NCBI GenBank assembly: GCA_015680685.1
Contig: MNCI01029622.1
Coordinates: 848,554-912,553 of the forward strand
DNA length: 64,000 bases
Source of the DNA: Gnetum montanum
Lineage: Eukaryota > Streptophyta > Gnetopsida > Gnetales > Gnetaceae
Direction: 5' to 3'
Notes under the pieces: generated by a model
The model's database searches: none
Told to the model about the DNA's origin: nothing
What the model saw: only the letters and a program-made list of their open reading frames with translations
Shown here: piece after piece, positions 55,596 to 64,000 of the stretch
How the letters are laid out: every line of letters starts with the position of its first letter
How positions within the stretch are numbered: the first letter of the stretch is position 1
Position numbers and translations under genes: made by a program

Positions 55596-57404
55596 TTAAT
55601 CCTGCTTGTTATTGAAATGGGGGTATCCCCCATAACTAAACGGTTGAGTATGGATAGGATTAATAAATGGAAAATGAGGATCCTTGCATATTGGAAATAT
55701 TGAAGTTGGTCCATACTTATCACCTTGAATTTCACACACTTTATAATAAACACAGTGGGGCACTTCATACGATGTAGTTCCCGGATAATGAGTTGAACCA
55801 CTATGATGTTTAGGGCCATTAGATGGTATGCAAGGATTGTGTTGATGCCTCCCATGGTTGTGTTCATTAGGCCTTATGGTTGTTGGAGTGTTTGATGGTG
55901 GCCCTGATGAAGTTACATGAGGCGTTGGGTTCAAAGGTAAGGGTGCACCACATTGTTGGACTTGTGCTGGGTTGGAAGATGCAGTGGCCTCAGAGTTATG
56001 TTGTCCCTTCCTACAGCCGTGTTTAAAGAAAGGACACCTTTGATGTTGAGGAGGCTCTTCACTGCTGTTAGTAGTAGCAGCACAAGTGTTGTTCATGGGT
56101 TGCGGTGGTACAAACTCCTTAGGAACAGTTGGTGGCATTGTGGAAGGAGGGAAAGGATAAGAATGTTGAAAGTTAGGAGGAATGAAAGGTGCACAAGGTG
56201 GTGGTTGTGTTGGAGGTATGGGCTGATAGTATTGTGGAGAATGGTGTTGTGGTGAGATAAAGTATGGTGGCCCAGTTGAAGAAATAGGGTGTTAAACATG
56301 ATAAGCATTTGGATTCGGAAAATGTGAAGGGTGCCTCCCGTCTAAGGGTGGATTCCCCCATGACTGGGATTNNNNNNNNNNNNNNNNNNNNNNNNNNNNN
56401 NNNNNNNNNNNNNNNNNNNNNNNNNNNNNNNNNNNNNNNNNNNNNNNNNNNNNNNNNNNNNNNNNNNNNNNNNNNNNNNNNNNNNNNNNNNNNNNNNNNN
56501 NNNNNNNNNNNNNNNNNNNNNNNNNNNNNNNNNNNNNNNNNNNNNNNNNNNNNNNNNNNNNNNNNNNNNNNNNNNNNNNNNNNNNNNNNNNNNNNNNNNN
56601 NNNNNNNNNNNNNNNNNNNNNNNNNNNNNNNNNNNNNNNNNNNNNNNNNNNNNNNNNNNNNNNNNNNNNNNNNNNNNNNNNNNNNNNNNNNNNNNNNNNN
56701 NNNNNNNNNNNNNNNNNNNNNNNNNNNNNNNNNNNNNNNNNNNNNNNNNNNNNNNNNNNNNNNNNNNNNNNNNNNNNNNNNNNNNNNNNNNNNNNNNNNN
56801 NNNNNNNNNNNNNNNNNNNNNNNNNNNNNNNNNNNNNNNNNNNNNNNNNNNNNNNNNNNNNNNNNNNNNNNNNNNNNNNNNNNNNNNNNNNNNNNNNNNN
56901 NNNNNNNNNNNNNNNNNNNNNNNNNNNNNNNNNNNNNNNNNNNNNNNNNNNNNNNNNNNNNNNNNNNNNNNNNNNNNNNNNNNNNNNNNNNNNNNNNNNN
57001 NNNNNNNNNNNNNNNNNNNNNNNNNNNNNNNNNTTATCAATGTTATTCCATGTGCAGGCATCGTAGAAGGCTAGTAAATGTTGATGCGGATCTAAGTCAT
57101 AGCCTCCTGAAAATTTGGGAAAGTTATTTAAATCGAGCCTGGGCAGATGGCTCTCTTTACGATGCCTACGTGAGACTCGAATAGCCTCTTGTATTTGCGT
57201 TAGGCTTGTACTGCCCAGTGGGGGTTCATCGTCATTGGGTAAGTTAGGCTTTTGTGCATTGTGATGACGTTGTTTTTGTTCATGCTTATAGGAAACTCCC
57301 ACTTTAGGTTGTATACTCCAACCTTCATCATCATATAGCTCATTGGTTCTCCAATGAACTTCCTCACTAAGTGTGGCATTATTATCATCTTGTAGAAGAG
57401 GCAT
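55596..57404 (-). pseudogene. gag of element I (central part missing in the N gap)
   Basis: ATG at 57404 (MPLLQDDNNATLSEEVHWRT). The N-terminal part reads HLPRLDLNNFPKFSGGYDLD and AFYDACTWNNID before the gap. After the gap come NPPLDGRHPSHFPNPNAY, a proline-rich tail and FSYGGYPHFNNKQD before the stop. The missing 662 bases would hold the capsid-like core seen in element II. One TAA stop falls after NAYHV. Frame otherwise maintained across the gap. Confidence 0.85.
56372..57033. other. Assembly gap, 662 Ns
   Basis: A run of N inside element I gag. ORFs crossing it are meaningless there. Element II spans the homologous region (about 61740-62600), which is longer than 662 bp, so the gap size may be an estimate. 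Confidence 0.98.
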
Positions 57405-57517
57405 TGTTGTGTGTGAATTTATGTGACTTTTTATAATTTCTTCTTTTTAAGAGATATATCGTTAAGGTCTATACACCAACCTTGTATGATATAACTAATC
57501 TAGATAACTAGCATCAT

Positions 57518-57534
57518 CCCTAGCAACGGCGCCA
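57518..57534 (-). promoter_or_regulatory. Primer binding site of element I
   Basis: On the - strand tggcgccgttgctaggg, one base after the LTR end, is nearly the standard tRNA-Asp-type site of Athila-like elements. Confidence 0.88.
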
Positions 57535-57535
57535 A

Positions 57536-58557
57536 TGATGAGTGGCGAGGTACCCCTACACTTAACCATACGAAACGAGTGTCTCATGCGTGATCTGGTC
57601 GAACTCCATAGATGGACTAGTTGTGGCACCTAGATAGTTAGCCTTAGGTCAGAGTTCATTGTCTTCCCATCTAGACTAGTTTTGCATATGTCACGTATGG
57701 TTTAGTCTAGATGAGGTGTATGATGTGTTCTAATTCTAACGCTACTCCTGATGGTAGTGGAAAATAATGTTAACTAATCTAAGCTAAGAGGAAAAGTGTA
57801 AGAAAATCTAATCTAGCCTAAGTGCGATAAGCAACCGGTTCCTTGATCAACCGTACACATCTTGGACTTCGTGCACGATTGCCACTGGGACTACCAAGCA
57901 TAGGCCTAGGTACGCCACTAGGATTACCAAGCGCAGACCCCAAATATGCCACTGGGTTACCAAACGTATATCCCCCTAGCTACACCACTGGGCTACCAAG
58001 CAGTCACACTTAAATGCTTGTAACCAAGTCGTACTCGTTCCGCTTCTAGGAGTTTAAGGGTGAGAGACTAATCGCGATGAGCAACCGATTCCTTAACTAG
58101 CCATACACACCCGTAGATGCTCGTAGTCAAGTCGTACTCACACCGCGCTATGAAAGCAATAAATAACATTAAATAAACAACAAATAAATAAACTAAGTAA
58201 ATGCTGCAATGATGAAGTAATCTCGATCTTTATTGCTTGTCATGTGCATGTCCAAGTACGGCACACTCGAATAAAGACACCGTACAATTACATTCACCAC
58301 ACTGCGGGCAGACACAGGAAAAAATTTAACTCTAGAGGGATCAAACTGCCAGAGCTTCACTACTCTAAAACTGGGATCCCCAAACAAGGGAGAGCCGCCT
58401 CTTATTTATAGACATGGCGGCGGACTGCGATTTCGCGTACGCGATATTGTAGGGAAGGACGCGATATCACGTACACAATATCATGGGGGATGTGATATCG
58501 CGTGGGCTACGATATTGTGTACGCGATATCGCGGCCTGTGCGAACCGCGTCTCATCA
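57536..58557 (-). repeat. 5' LTR of element I
   Basis: 1022 bp. On the - strand TGATGAGACGCGG ... GCCACTCATCA. Palindromic block at 58429-58535, TATAAATA at 58410-58403. Matches the 3' LTR with substitutions. Confidence 0.92.
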
Positions 58558-59081
58558 CCAAGTGTAAATCCTAGGTACACTACTGGGTTACCAAGTAGTC
58601 ACACTTAAATGCTCGTGATTAAGTCGTACTCATTCCGCAGTTAAAAACAAGAATAGTAAATGATGGTAACGAAATATTAACTAAGAAAATAATAAATAAC
58701 AATAACAATTAAATAATTAAACTAAGTAAATGCTACAATGATGAGGTAATCTTGATCTTTATTTCTGGTCATGTGCACATCCAAGTACGTCACACTCGAA
58801 TAAAGGTGTCGTACAATTACAAGCATCACACTGCGGGCATGCACTGGGAAAATATTCTATCTCCTATGGGAACAAACTACAAGAGCTTTCCTACAACTGA
58901 CTAAAAATGTACCTAGGTGTGGTAGAGGACCACTTATTTATAGGCTAAAATAGGTTCTGCATAAACGGGGCCACATCGACGCATGGAGGGATGCGTCAAC
59001 GGGGTCGCATCGATGCGGTCACGTATACGGGGCCCCATATACGTGGCCTAGTCGATGCATTGACTGCTTAGCACTTCATCA
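58558..59081 (-). repeat. 3' LTR of element II, second part
   Basis: Starts ccaagtgtaaatcctagg, exactly where the left half ended, and runs to cttcatca next to the PPT. TATAAATA on the - strand at 58942-58935. U3 has repeated cgcatcgatgcgg, gcatggagggatgcgtc words instead of the element I palindrome. Confidence 0.85.
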
Positions 59082-59254
59082 TACCCCCACAACTGAATAA
59101 CAACTCGTCCTCAAGTCAAAGAAAGTGAGGAACAAGTTTAATTGAATACACAGTGGATAGGTATGGGATTATTGACTAACTAGAAGTTTATTCATGCCGC
59201 AGTGGATAATTAAAAAAAAATGGACACAGACACAAAAGACAAAACTGGTGGAAC

Positions 59255-59682
59255 TCATGGGGTTCCTAGTAGTGGTGGCTCCTCCATGGGTGCTTTCCTG
59301 TGCATCAAGCTTCTGGGATTGATATCATTGAAGAAGCACCTGATGTTTCTCCTCTTCTATTTGAGGATTATGAGTCGTCCATGCTAATGTTCCAATGTTT
59401 GATGGAGTCGACACTTTTCATGGACATAGTAGCTACGGGAACACTTGATTGGCCTTGACATGCCATGCTACAAATAGCTATCATTCGTCTTCATAGGCTT
59501 GGGCCATGACCTCTCCTCCTTTTGCTTGGATAGATTATGCAGTAATAGAAGTTTCATGATGTATGCTGAATGATGGCCTTATGCTCTGCATGTATTGCAT
59601 GATGTCCTTGGCCTCTGCCTCCCCTAGGTCATTTAGTTACACCTTGAGAAGGTCCTCCTTGTTATCTTCTTTTAGGGGCCAT
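59255..59682 (-). pseudogene. Second ORF of element II, reduced to both ends
   Basis: ATG at 59682 gives MAPKRR, as in element I. The other end keeps the coding of the last ~60 residues and the conserved TGA (59257-59255). About 2.3 kb of the middle present in element I is deleted, and stops are frequent. Confidence 0.7.
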
Positions 59683-59689
59683 CTATAAT

Positions 59690-60965
59690 CACACAAAGAT
59701 CAATTGTTAGTAAGGTTATTTGAAAAAAGTTCAATTATTTTATACCTTACTCATTGCCTTTAATAAATGTTGCATTCTTTACTTAGTGTGATTTTAGAGT
59801 TAGAAATTTTTCAAGGAAGTTGCCCTAAAAGTTTAATGTTGGACCTGGTTTTGAGAAATGTTTGATAAAATGATGATAAAGGAAAGAATAGATTTGGCAA
59901 TGAAATACTTGGAGGGTATAAGATGATGTGGTGGTGTGCAACAAGTACAAATTACAAAAGTCACGCAAGTGGGTCCTCCCCAAAGTAGGTTCCAACCTAT
60001 ATGCCCTTGCGTAACCGCACCTTAAGATGTCCGTAGGCACTAGAAGGGTTAAATGTAATCTATACCGATGCAACAATACACACACATGTTGATACCACCA
60101 TGATGAGGTATGAATTCAATGTTATACAAGACACGAGTCATAAATACATGAACAACGAGATGGAATGAATCGGAGAAGGGATTGCAGAGATTGGGACATG
60201 AGGTAACTGACTCAGGGCACAATGAATCTTGAGTGTAGGGCATGATTAATGTGTCATTAGCCCATCGTTCCAAAATCAAGACCAATTCCATTCCTCCGAT
60301 CAGTGACATTGCATCATTTCATCCAATGATGGACAATCATAAGAGCACCATGACAGCAAGGCATACGATCACTTGGCGTTTTGTGCAAGGAAGGACTGAC
60401 TTGGAATTTCTTTGTGGCATACTTTTTGTTTGGCCACTTTGGCACACTCTCTTCTATCTCTCTTCTTTCTCTTTTTTTTTTGTGTTGGGTTCCTTTAATA
60501 CTCTTACTCCCATTTTTCGTTAGATCTACAAGGATCTTAGTACAACCAAACTGCATGATAGCACCTACAAATATCACCAAAGAGAATCCACAAGTTCCCT
60601 TGATGTCACACCCTGGCCATTCCCTCTTAGTCCATCCTTCTTCACTCTAGGCATAATGAGCACAAAATTACTTTAATTTTTAATGATGTCAAGAATATCA
60701 TCGTACCCAGAGTAGAACCTCTTATTAATAGAATGGTTGGGTGGATTTGATGGGCTCGCTATTCAAATAATTAGTCACATGAGACTTGATAGCATAGAAT
60801 AACACCTCAACCAACAAGCCACATGAGTGTTTTATTCATGGATGAGATTACTCATAAAAAGATAAAAGGTTAAAAAGATAAAACAATAAATTAAAAGGTG
60901 AAAAACTAGAAAACAAAAAGTTGAAAAATTAAAGAAACAGAAAAACATTTATTAATTCTGTGTTG
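59690..60965 (-). other. Non-coding interior of element II
   Basis: Aligns with 54221-55595 of element I (gggtcctccccaaagtaggt at 59970, gattgcagagattgggacat near 60180). No ORF of substance and no internal TATA-palindrome promoter as in element I. Confidence 0.65.
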
Positions 60966-62955
60966 TTAGAATGGAGGATATCCCCCATAGCTAAATGGTT
61001 GAGCATGGCTAGAATTAATAAATGGAAGGTGGGGATCCTTGCATGTTGGAAATATTGGGACCTGGTCATACTTGCCCCATTGGGATTCACACAGTTGATT
61101 CGTGTTGACATAGTAGGGCAAGTTATAAGATGTGGTTAATTTATAAGGAGTTGACCCACTATGGTACTTGTGACTGTAAGATGGTATGCAAGGATCAACA
61201 TGTCTTCCCATGTGGAAATATTCATTGGGCCCCATGGTTGTTGGAGTATTGAGTGGTGGCCTTGATAAGGTAACATGAGGCGTTGGGTTTGAAGAGGAAG
61301 ATGCACCATAGTGTTGGATTTGTGCTGAGTTGGTGTATGCAGTGGTTTCTGAACTATGGTGTCCCTTTCGACGATCACGTCTAAAGAAGGGATGCCTTCA
61401 ATGTTGTGAAAGACCTCCACTACTATTGATAGTAGCAGCACAAGTGACATTTATGGGTTGGTGCTGTGGTGCAAAATCTTCTGGCATAGCTGATGGTGAT
61501 GTAGAAGGGGGTAAGGTATGAGAATATTGAGGTTGAGGAGAACTGTAAGGCACATGAGGTGGTGATCTTGTTGAAGAGGACATGGGTGGATAGTACTCGG
61601 GAGAATGATAATGAGGAGGTGAGGTAGAGGATGCTGATCTTGTTGGAGAAATAGGATGTTCAACATAATAAGCATTTGGTGCTAGGACATATGAAGGGTA
61701 TGGTCTAGTTGGTGGTGGCCTCCCCCACGACTGAGCTTTTTGCCACTGTGGTTGAACCTGATATTTCTGTATGAAATCTGGATGTAACATTCTTCCCCAA
61801 TGCTCATGTAAATGTGACAAAAATGGACATTGGCCTTTGGGGTGATCATACAGATAGACGTTACATTGATACGTATGATTGACAGTTGAGTTTCTATCCT
61901 TATTCTCTTCTACCCTTTGTTTTGATCGTCGCGCAGTGTCCTGTCCTGTTTCTTGATTTAGCATAGTCCTTCCTCTAATAATGTTGGTATATTCTCCACA
62001 TCTTTCATGTACCCAGTCCATCATCTTATTAATCCTTGCCTCAATTTCATCTAGTGATTGTAGGATTGGCAAAGATGATTCCACCTCCTTAAAGTGAGTT
62101 GATTTCTCCTCTTCATGATCATGGACCCTTGTTAAGTTAAGATTTTGGTCTTGTTGAGAACTTTCAACATTCTCCCATTTGGCTATTTCTTCTTCTTCTT
62201 TTGCTATCTTCTTAATAATCTCTTGGAGTTGATGGGTTCGTAGCTCATATAGTTGACCTTGGGTGTACATCCCTAGTGTCTCCCTTGTTTCAGTACGGAG
62301 CCCATCTATGATATGGTACATTAGCCTCTCCTCGAAGAACCCATGGCCTGGGCAGTTGTTTAACAATGCATAATATCTTTCTAAGGCCATGTCCAAGGGT
62401 TCATGTTGTGCTTTTTTCCATTCTTGGATTTGTCTCCTCAAGGCTGACACTCTCGCATAGGTTTGATATCTTTCATTGAAAAGTTCTACCATTGTCATCC
62501 AATGTCGAATTGATTTTGGTTTTAATGAGCTATACCATACTTTTGCTTGGCCAACGAGTGTCAGAGGAAAGAACTTAAGTTTTTGCCACCCATTATCAAT
62601 ATTGTTCCATGTACAGGCATCGTAGAAGGCTTGTAAATGTTGTTGCGGATCTAAATCATAGCCCCCTTGAAAACTTGGGAAAGTTGTTTAAATCAAGCAT
62701 GGGTAGAAAAATCTCCTTACGATGCCTATGGGCTATTCGAATAGCCTCTTGTATTTCCATTAAGCTTGTAGTGGCTAGTAGGGGTTCATCATCATCAGGT
62801 GAGTTATGCTTTCGTGCGTTGGAACAATGTTATCTTCGTTTATGTTTATAAGAAACCCCCACCTTGGGTTGCATACTCCAATCTTCATTATTATAATATT
62901 TATTGGTTCTCTAATGAATTACCTCATTGGATATGGCATTATTATGGCATTATTA
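60966..62955 (-). pseudogene. gag of element II
   Basis: Nearly complete capsid-type gag: YDLDPQQ and AFYDACTWNNID (another frame, 62650-62590), then the 366-residue open stretch (62498-61398) with ELFNERYQTYARVSALRRQI, HEPLDMALERYYALLNNCPG and HIIDGLRTETRETLGMYTQG, a Lys/Glu-rich helix, a C..H-containing segment (YQCNVYLYDHPKGQCPFL) and a proline/tyrosine-rich tail ending FSYGGYPPF before TAA. A 1-nt insertion in a G run falls near 62675. The start region is lost in a deletion that also removed PBS and U5. Confidence 0.88.
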
Positions 62956-62956
62956 G

Positions 62957-63691
62957 AGTGAGGCATATGATATGATCCTAAACTAATGCTACTCCTAGAG
63001 ACAATGGAAAATAATTTTGATTAAACTAAGAAGCAATAGGAAATGAATTCTAAGCTAGCCTAAGTGCGATGAGCATCCGTTCCTTAATCATCTGTACACA
63101 TCTTGAACCTTGTGCACAACTACTACTGGGATTACCAAGTGTAGATCCTAGGTACGCTACTAGGTTACCAAGTAGTCACACTTAAATGCTCATGATTAAG
63201 GTGTATTCATTCCGTAGTTAACAACAAGAATAGTAAATGATGGTAAAGAAATATTAACTAAAAATAAATAAATAACAATAACAATTAAATAATTAAACTA
63301 AGTGAATGCTACAATGATGAGGTAATCTCGATCTTTATTTCCAGTCATGTATGCGTCCAACTACGTCACACTTGAATAAAGGTGTCGTACAATTACAAGC
63401 ATCACAATGTGGGCATGCACTGGGAAAATATTCTATCTCCTGCAGGAACAAACTACAAGAGCTTTGCTACAACTGACTAAAAAGGTACCTAGGTGTGGCG
63501 GAGGGCCACTTATTTATAGGCTAAAATAGGTTCTGCGTAAACAGGGCCACGTCGACGCATGGATGGATGCATCAATGGGGCCATGTCGATGCATGGAGGG
63601 ATGCATTGACGGAGCCACGTCGACGTGGCCGCATATACAGGGCCTCATATATGTGGCCTAGTTGACGCATTGACTGCTTAGTGCTTCATCA
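62957..63691 (-). repeat. 5' LTR of element II, U5 and PBS deleted
   Basis: On the - strand it starts TGATGAAGCACTAAGC and matches 49695-49871 plus 58558-59081. The last ~175 bp, the PBS and the gag start are missing, replaced by the joint near 62950 (ggcattattatggcattatt). Confidence 0.85.
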
Positions 63692-64000
63692 CTACGCTAC
63701 CCACTCTCTTGAGTGGTGTCAAGCATAGGTTCAATTTGGGGTCAAATGAGGGGTGTAGAAAAGACAAAACTTGCTATTCTCGTTTGCCGAAGGCATGTTG
63801 GAGTTGAGATGTTGGCTGGTGCACAGTTCTAGAGGCTTCTATAGGCAGTTCTATATGGCTATGCGAGCTATGCTCTAGAGCGTAGCCCAAGGAATTAGGC
63901 AAATTTTGTAAAAAGTGTGTTCCAATGCTGGCTATGCTCTAGAGCATAGCCCCAACAAGGAGAGCATAGCTTTGACACTTAGGAAAATTTGTTGAAACTT
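63692..64000 (-). repeat. Continuation of the U3 of the - strand Tat-like LTR
   Basis: Follows the ctacg flank of element II. Contains gctatgctctagagcgtagc (63867-63886) and the perfect 20-bp palindrome gctatgctctagagcatagc (63931-63950), comparable in place to the GCGTATACGC words of the other Tat LTRs. No ORF. Confidence 0.6.

Larger units (their letters stand above)
49873..58557 (-). mobile_element. Element I: Athila-like element with gag and a second ORF, no pol
   Basis: 5' LTR 57536-58557, PBS 57534-57518, gag 57404-55596 (with a 662-base gap), non-coding interior with an internal promoter, second ORF 53661-50875, PPT 50714-50704, and 3' LTR 49873-50703 lacking its last ~192 bp at the N. 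It is inserted into the 3' LTR of element II: element II sequence stops at 49871 and resumes at 58558. The target duplication is hidden by the N. Confidence 0.85.
49520..63691 (-). mobile_element. Element II: pol-less Athila-like element with gag, itself interrupted
   Basis: 3' LTR in two halves (49520-49871 and 58558-59081), PPT at 59082, remnant of a second ORF (59682-59255), non-coding interior, gag (~62955-60966) and a U5-truncated 5' LTR (62957-63691). The flanks ctatg (49515-49519) and ctacg (63692-63696) fit a 5-bp target duplication with one change. No protease, RT or integrase: a TR-GAG-type non-autonomous element. Element I sits in its 3' LTR. Confidence 0.82.

Noticed and set aside
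56292-57404. Long ORFs through the N run, both strands
   Set aside because: The open frame is only unknown sequence; only the ends on the - strand are real gag.

Overview
This is plant nuclear DNA made almost entirely of Ty3/gypsy LTR retrotransposons nested in one another. The evidence for a plant is the dual-RNase-H pol typical of the plant Tat/Ogre clade, Athila-like gag and RT with a tRNA-Asp-type primer site, short GT-AG introns and LTRs with plant TATA and G-box promoters. Element size (one copy is 19.1 kb) and nesting depth suggest a large seed-plant genome; the species cannot be told. I see no ordinary host gene, tRNA, rRNA or CRISPR array.

Layout. (1) 1-18094: two Tat-type copies joined through one LTR: the 3' part of copy A (1-3531), LTR A (3532-4665), then a gag-less copy B (4666-16941) and LTR B (16942-18094). 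(2) 18095-19420: a 5'-truncated related LTR. (3) 19421-20848: AT-rich, partly a reversed Athila-like fragment. (4) 20849-24903 and 44056-~44950: a decayed + strand Athila-like element (LTR, PBS, gag, PR, RT), split by (5) element 3, a complete Tat-type element at 24904-44050 with two LTRs, PBS, PPT and a perfect 5-bp target duplication (gaggg). (6) ~44950-49519 and 63692-64000: a - strand, older Tat-like element (PR, linker, gag, PBS, LTR), whose LTR is split by (7) element II (49520-63691, -), whose own 3' LTR is split by (8) element I (49873-58557, -). Elements I and II keep gag but no pol; element I also has a 2.8-kb second ORF.

The most interesting object is an antisense gene carried by both Tat-type copies (B and 3) between protease and reverse transcriptase. 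It has its own conserved TATA promoter, eight exons and seven GT-AG introns. Exon lengths are nearly identical in the two copies and every intron phase matches. The predicted product is about 1050 residues: an N-terminal region resembling an FCP1/SCP-type HAD phosphatase whose catalytic aspartates are missing, a middle domain resembling plant retroelement-associated 'mobile' domains, an acidic linker and a coiled-coil C-terminus. Because it is antisense, its introns cannot be spliced from the genomic RNA and can pass through retrotransposition intact. Arrays sharing a TAAACT core bracket this gene and also follow pol.

All ORFs are damaged, mostly by stops explicable as C-to-T (or G-to-A) decay of CAG, CAA, CGA and TGG codons. 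Single Ns at 513, 838, 36425 and 49872 coincide with an inversion, a perfect 970-bp duplication and an LTR junction, and are probably assembly joins; 56372-57033 is a 662-base gap.
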